From: Deltaproteobacteria bacterium
Lineage (GTDB): Bacteria > Myxococcota_A > UBA796
Assembly: GCA_002707085.1 (NCBI GenBank)
Contig: PALY01000030.1
Span: 6,683 to 16,948 of the forward strand
DNA length: 10,266 bases
Direction: 5' to 3'
Positions 7,439 to 10,266 of this stretch are shown in pieces. A program made the translations under genes and the position numbers. Positions within the stretch are counted from its first letter, which is position 1, and the number at the start of each line of letters is the position of its first letter. The notes under the pieces were generated by a model. That model saw only the letters and a program-made list of their open reading frames with translations. It was not told the origin of the DNA and searched no databases.

Positions 7439-7567
7439 TACGGTCTCGTATCCCAACCCACTAAAACTGACCAGAGAGTCATTTTAGCTTTCCTTGAAAA
7501 ACGACATACCCGAAAGGCACCCATCGAGATACCCACAAAGCACAACCGATCACGCACAGAGGTAGAC
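7439..7567. other. Divergent intergenic region between the dehydrogenase operon and the SAHH-like operon
   Basis: These 129 bases must carry the promoters of both operons. An imperfect inverted repeat lies at 7461-7487, close to the minus-strand gene. A TTGAAA (7494-7499, plus strand) resembles a -35 element but has no good -10 at 17 bases. On the minus strand TAAAAT (7486-7481) resembles a -10 without a good -35. The plus-strand ribosome binding site AGAGGT is at 7558-7563. Confidence 0.5.
7461..7487. repeat. Imperfect inverted repeat, possible operator or leader hairpin
   Basis: The left arm is CTAAAA-C-TGAC (7461-7471) and the right arm GTCATTTTAG (7478-7487). They pair over ten bases with one bulged C and a six-base loop. 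It lies 23 bases upstream of the small-subunit ATG and overlaps the only minus-strand -10-like TAAAAT. A repressor site or a 5' leader stem are both possible; there is no direct evidence for either. Confidence 0.4.
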
Positions 7568-8725
7568 ATGGCTTCTGACCCCCGAGCAACCAGGGCTGCT
7601 GCTGAGATCTCGCGCATCAATGCGTTCTTTCCGATCATGACCATACTTGGCAATCGGTGGGCTGCATCCCGTCCCTTTCAAGGGAAAACGATTGCGATTT
7701 CCGCCCACCTCACAACACTCACTGGCGCGCTTATACGTGAACTGAGTCTTGGTGGTGGAAATTGGGTTGTTTGCAGCTCCAACCATGCAACAACCGACCA
7801 TGGTGTTGTCGCGATGCTGCGCAACAATGGCATCACGGTTTACACCCTTGGAAATCAAAACGACGCATATCGCCAGGCCCTGGACCACAAACCCGATCTT
7901 ATCGCTGATGTGGGTGCAGACATTATGTCAACGCTCATCAATGAACGACCCGACCTCATCGAATCGGTTCAAGGTGGCGTTGAAGTGACGCGCACGGGTA
8001 TCAGCAAGCTTCGAGCGTTGAACTCAATACCCATTGGGGTTGTCAATATTAATGACGGCAAGTTGAAGCCCGCGATTGAGAACCGCCATGGCGTTGGTGA
8101 AGGGTTGTGGCATGCGGTCCAGTCTTTGACCGGAATGCATATTTCAGGGCGAAGAGTTGGTGTGATCGGCTACGGCCCCGTAGGGCGCGGCGTGGCTGCA
8201 TATGCCCGAGCCAATGGCGCCAGCGTTGAGGTGGTCGAACCAAACCCCATTCGACGCCTTAAAGCACACTACGATGCATACCCCACTCCGAACTTACCCG
8301 ATTGTCTGGAAAGGGTTGGAATCGCAGTCACGTGTACTGGTAAGCAAGGGGTGATCGATACAGATTTGGTTCGACAAGCACGCAATGGATTGGTGCTTGT
8401 GAATGCTGGCCACGGCAACGATGAAGTGGATATTACCGGAATCAAGGCTGCGTCATCGGGTATCGACCAAGTTGCAGACCATGTGGTCCGATACACGCTT
8501 GAAGACGGCCCCACAGTGGTTGTACTCGCAGACGGAAATCCTTTGAATATTGTGACCAATGCTGGCTCACCAGAACCCGTATTATTGCACTTCGCATTGC
8601 TCGGACTGACTCTGGAATGGCTTGCAGAGAAAAAACTCAAACCAGGAGAAATCTCGGTACCAGTGGAACTTGAGGACGAAGCAGCGGGCATTGCGCTTAC
8701 AGCGCTTGGAATGGCCCATGGCTGA
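7568..8725 (+). CDS. S-adenosylhomocysteine hydrolase-like NAD-binding protein with altered substrate site
   Basis: Canonical AhcY splits S-adenosylhomocysteine using tightly bound NAD. This 385-residue protein aligns along the family: SAHLTTLTGALI (45-56), VCSSNHATTDH (68-78), LIADVGADIM (111-120), VEVTRTG (138-144), VNINDGKLKPAIENRHG (159-175), the NAD loop GYGPVGRG (201-208) with E224 for the ribose, VNAGHGNDEVDI (278-289) and NPLNIVTNAGSPE (324-336). By human numbering it keeps H55 (H47), T57 (T49), N80 (N72), K186 (K167), N191 (N172), E243, H301 (H282) and N346. However E59 becomes L51, C79 S71, D131 V115, E156 V140, D190 E171, C195 V176 and H353 S334. The family's C-terminal tail with the Lys and Tyr that reach the neighbouring subunit's NAD is missing. 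It probably binds NAD but not adenosine in the usual way. It is the first gene of a plus-strand operon, with AGAGGT four bases from its ATG. Confidence 0.85.
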   Translation: MASDPRATRAAAEISRINAFFPIMTILGNRWAASRPFQGKTIAISAHLTTLTGALIRELSLGGGNWVVCSSNHATTDHGVVAMLRNNGITVYTLGNQNDAYRQALDHKPDLIADVGADIMSTLINERPDLIESVQGGVEVTRTGISKLRALNSIPIGVVNINDGKLKPAIENRHGVGEGLWHAVQSLTGMHISGRRVGVIGYGPVGRGVAAYARANGASVEVVEPNPIRRLKAHYDAYPTPNLPDCLERVGIAVTCTGKQGVIDTDLVRQARNGLVLVNAGHGNDEVDITGIKAASSGIDQVADHVVRYTLEDGPTVVVLADGNPLNIVTNAGSPEPVLLHFALLGLTLEWLAEKKLKPGEISVPVELEDEAAGIALTALGMAHG

Positions 8726-9335
8726 AGTCAAAGTTCAAAATCAACAAGATGAACTTGCAGTGGGAATCGTCCAAGCCTTGGCCCATCAGAATGGAACGGA
8801 TGCGTTGGCGTTGTGTTCATTGCTCGCCCCCTCCCTGGACGAGCAACCCCACCTCAGGGCGCGACACGCCGCTTGGACGGCCCAGGCTCACATGCTCCTT
8901 GGCGACCTGTCCAAAGCAAAAGCGGAGATCAATAACGCCATCGCACTGGCCACCATTGCCGGCGAAAGCGAGGCCATCTCCGCACTGAGAGGCCTCAAGG
9001 CCGACATCATCCGAGGAAAAGCCGCGGGTTCGGCTGCCGCGATCGCTCCATTACCGGACACCTTGCTCGGCCAGGCATGTGCAGCGCTGGATGATGGAAA
9101 CCAGAATGAAGGCTTGCAGTTGGCACGCCAGGCCCGACTTGAAGCACAGTCGTTGGGTAACGCACGAGACGAAGTACTATCGCTACTGGCGCTGGCACGA
9201 ATACCCGGCCAAGAGGACTCCGCAATCCGCGCAGCCCACGAAGTCGCCGATGCTTCAGACGACAAAAATTTAGTTACCGCAGTGTCGCGCGCTGCTAAAT
9301 CCGCCAACGTCCCCCTACCCACTAAAGTATTCTAA
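8718..9335 (+). CDS. Small alpha-helical, TPR-like repeat protein
   Basis: This 205-residue protein is not recognised by a named family. It is Ala/Leu-rich and predicted helical. Two stretches share a TPR-like pattern of small residues: residues 51-92 (AAWTAQAHMLLGDLSKAKAE, then AIALATIAGESEAISAL) and 117-160 (LGQACAALDDGNQNEGLQLA, then LEAQSLGNARDEVLSLLALA). A weaker third lies at 165-195. No signal peptide, membrane segment or catalytic motif is visible, so a cytoplasmic scaffold or adaptor is the likeliest role. Its ATG lies inside the 3' end of the SAHH-like gene with an 8-base overlap, and GGAA sits about six bases before it, so the two are probably co-translated. Longer in-frame ATGs upstream would lie deep inside that gene and are unlikely. 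Confidence 0.75.
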   Translation: MAEVKVQNQQDELAVGIVQALAHQNGTDALALCSLLAPSLDEQPHLRARHAAWTAQAHMLLGDLSKAKAEINNAIALATIAGESEAISALRGLKADIIRGKAAGSAAAIAPLPDTLLGQACAALDDGNQNEGLQLARQARLEAQSLGNARDEVLSLLALARIPGQEDSAIRAAHEVADASDDKNLVTAVSRAAKSANVPLPTKVF

Positions 9336-9350
9336 AGCTTTGTTTTAGAA
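9330..9350 (+). promoter_or_regulatory. Hairpin over the stop codon and next gene's ribosome binding site
   Basis: TTCTAAA (9330-9336) and TTTAGAA (9344-9350) are perfect inverse complements around a 7-base loop. The left arm contains the TAA stop of the helical-repeat gene. The right arm overlaps AGAAGG (9348-9352), the ribosome binding site of the E1 gene. A short T-run (9353-9357) follows after GG. The stem is A/T-rich and weak, so it could tune translation or act as a leaky terminator inside the operon. Confidence 0.4.
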
Positions 9351-9360
9351 GGTTTTTCTC

Positions 9361-10266
9361 ATGGCTGTAAGTCGAGCAAAAGTCGTAGACACGAACTTCA
9401 TCGAAACGATTAACGAGCTTAGTCCAGCTCCCCAGCAAACCGATCTTGATCAGCCGGTCAGAGTCGGTCATCGATTAACCGGCCGTCAAGCCATCACGAT
9501 TTTTTCATCGATGATGTCCAGCCGACATCTGGACCTCACAGCTCGAGACCTCAAGGCCGAGGGTGAATGCTTTTACACCATCGGATCGTCTGGGCATGAA
9601 GCCAACGCAACCGTGGCTGCCGCCAGCCGCCCCACTGATCCAGCTTTCCTCCACTACCGGTCAGGTGCGTTCTTTCAACATCGGGCCAGCCAAGTGCCAG
9701 GACAAAGTGGAACCTTTGATGTTCTCTTGGGGTTGGTGGCGTCGTCTGATGAACCCATCGCTGGCGGACGCCACAAAGTATTTGGTTCCGCCGATCTTTG
9801 GGTTCCACCGCAAACATCTACCATTGCGTCACATTTGCCCAAAGCAGTGGGTGCTGCATTCACACTTGAACGCCAACGCCGCATTGGAGTTGCGACCCCC
9901 GTACCTGAAGACAGCGTAGTCCTTTGTTCTTTTGGCGATGCGAGTTCCAACCACGCGACTGCATGTTGTGCATTCAACACTGCAGGACTGGCAACACACC
10001 AAAATCTTCCCTGCCCCATTGTTTTCGTCTGTGAAGATAATGGTATTGGAATCAGCGTCCGCACACCCAGAAATTGGGTGGCTGATCGTTTCAAAGCCGA
10101 TCCATGGATAAGCTACTTTGGCGCCGATGGGCTTGATATCGTCGACGCTTTTGAAGCGGCATCTGATGCCATCGAACATGCGCGCACAACAAGAAAGCCG
10201 GCCTTTCTTCACATCAAGTTAGTCCGGCTCCTCGGACATGCCGGTTCGGACGTAGAACAGCTGTAC
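9361..10266 (+). CDS. Thiamine-diphosphate-dependent 2-oxoacid dehydrogenase E1 component, N-terminal part (runs off the right edge)
   Basis: E1 decarboxylates a 2-oxo acid on thiamine diphosphate and passes the acyl group to the E2 lipoyl domain. The visible 302 residues hold the E1 alpha-type domain: GSSGHEA (75-81, matching the GQEA region), HYRSGAF (98-104), SHLPKAVGAAF (157-167), and the cofactor motif FGDASSNHAT ending in EDN (191-200 to N227). After it come ISVRTP (231-236) and VRLLGHAGSD (288-297). This is most like branched-chain 2-oxoacid dehydrogenase E1. Because there is no stop, it could be a separate alpha subunit (about 350-400 residues expected) or a single-chain alpha-beta E1 (about 700); the window cannot tell. 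The ATG has AGAAGG eight bases upstream and lies 25 bases after the preceding stop, so it is probably the third gene of the same operon. An N-terminal extension of about 40 residues precedes the recognisable domain. Confidence 0.88.
   Translation, partial: MAVSRAKVVDTNFIETINELSPAPQQTDLDQPVRVGHRLTGRQAITIFSSMMSSRHLDLTARDLKAEGECFYTIGSSGHEANATVAAASRPTDPAFLHYRSGAFFQHRASQVPGQSGTFDVLLGLVASSDEPIAGGRHKVFGSADLWVPPQTSTIASHLPKAVGAAFTLERQRRIGVATPVPEDSVVLCSFGDASSNHATACCAFNTAGLATHQNLPCPIVFVCEDNGIGISVRTPRNWVADRFKADPWISYFGADGLDIVDAFEAASDAIEHARTTRKPAFLHIKLVRLLGHAGSDVEQLY

Noticed and set aside
6774..7487. Long plus-strand open frame (237 codons) opposite the GMC and small-subunit genes
   Set aside because: The product is Ser/Thr/Pro/Ala-rich with no domain and is explained by the codon bias of the two real genes on the other strand.
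7494..7522. Sigma70-type promoter starting with TTGAAA
   Set aside because: There is no -10-like hexamer at the expected distance, so it cannot be called.
8269..8691. Minus-strand open frame opposite the SAHH-like gene
   Set aside because: It is antisense to a well-supported homologue and is Ser/Thr-rich with no motif.
8888..9322. Minus-strand open frame opposite the helical-repeat gene
   Set aside because: It is a Ser/Ala-rich mirror of an Ala-rich coding frame, without a start signal or neighbours on that strand.

Overview
The window looks like about 10.3 kb of ordinary, densely packed chromosome from a Gram-negative bacterium. Gene spacing is tight, several start/stop codons overlap, one exported enzyme system has a twin-arginine signal, and two proteins suggest periplasmic chemistry. 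Base composition is roughly balanced to slightly GC-rich by eye. The mix of an HTTM membrane protein, a GMC flavoenzyme with a Tat small subunit and a thiamine-dependent E1 dehydrogenase would fit a myxobacterial or other deltaproteobacterial-type lineage. That placement is only a guess. I see no RNA genes, mobile elements or CRISPR array, and no gap over 300 bases.

Minus-strand block (4732 down to 1): a GT-C-like polytopic membrane protein, a small membrane-anchored protein with a W-x-MFAP motif, an HTTM (vitamin K-dependent carboxylase-like) membrane protein, then cysD and the 5' part of cysN. The first three genes abut or overlap. cysD follows after 89 bases with a strong ribosome binding site, and cysN starts on the cysD stop codon. 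CysD and CysN together activate sulfate to adenylylsulfate (APS).

Diverging from the membrane gene, with only 47 bases between starts, is a stand-alone CoaB-like (DFP-fold) gene on the plus strand (4780-5415). It converges on a two-gene minus-strand operon (7438 to 5445). That operon encodes a Tat-signal small subunit related to gluconate 2-dehydrogenase subunit 3 and a GMC flavoprotein carrying a ferredoxin-like cysteine cluster. This resembles the gamma and alpha subunits of bacterial FAD-dependent glucose or fructose dehydrogenases; no cytochrome subunit is in the window.

Diverging from that operon is a plus-strand operon (7568 to the right edge): an S-adenosylhomocysteine hydrolase homologue with a rewritten substrate site and a shortened C-terminus, a small helical-repeat protein overlapping it by 8 bases, and the N-terminal 302 residues of a thiamine-diphosphate E1 dehydrogenase. 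The most unusual item is the SAHH-like protein. It keeps the NAD-binding fold and the redox lysine, but several adenosine-contacting residues are replaced. That suggests an NAD-dependent enzyme or binding protein acting on another substrate.
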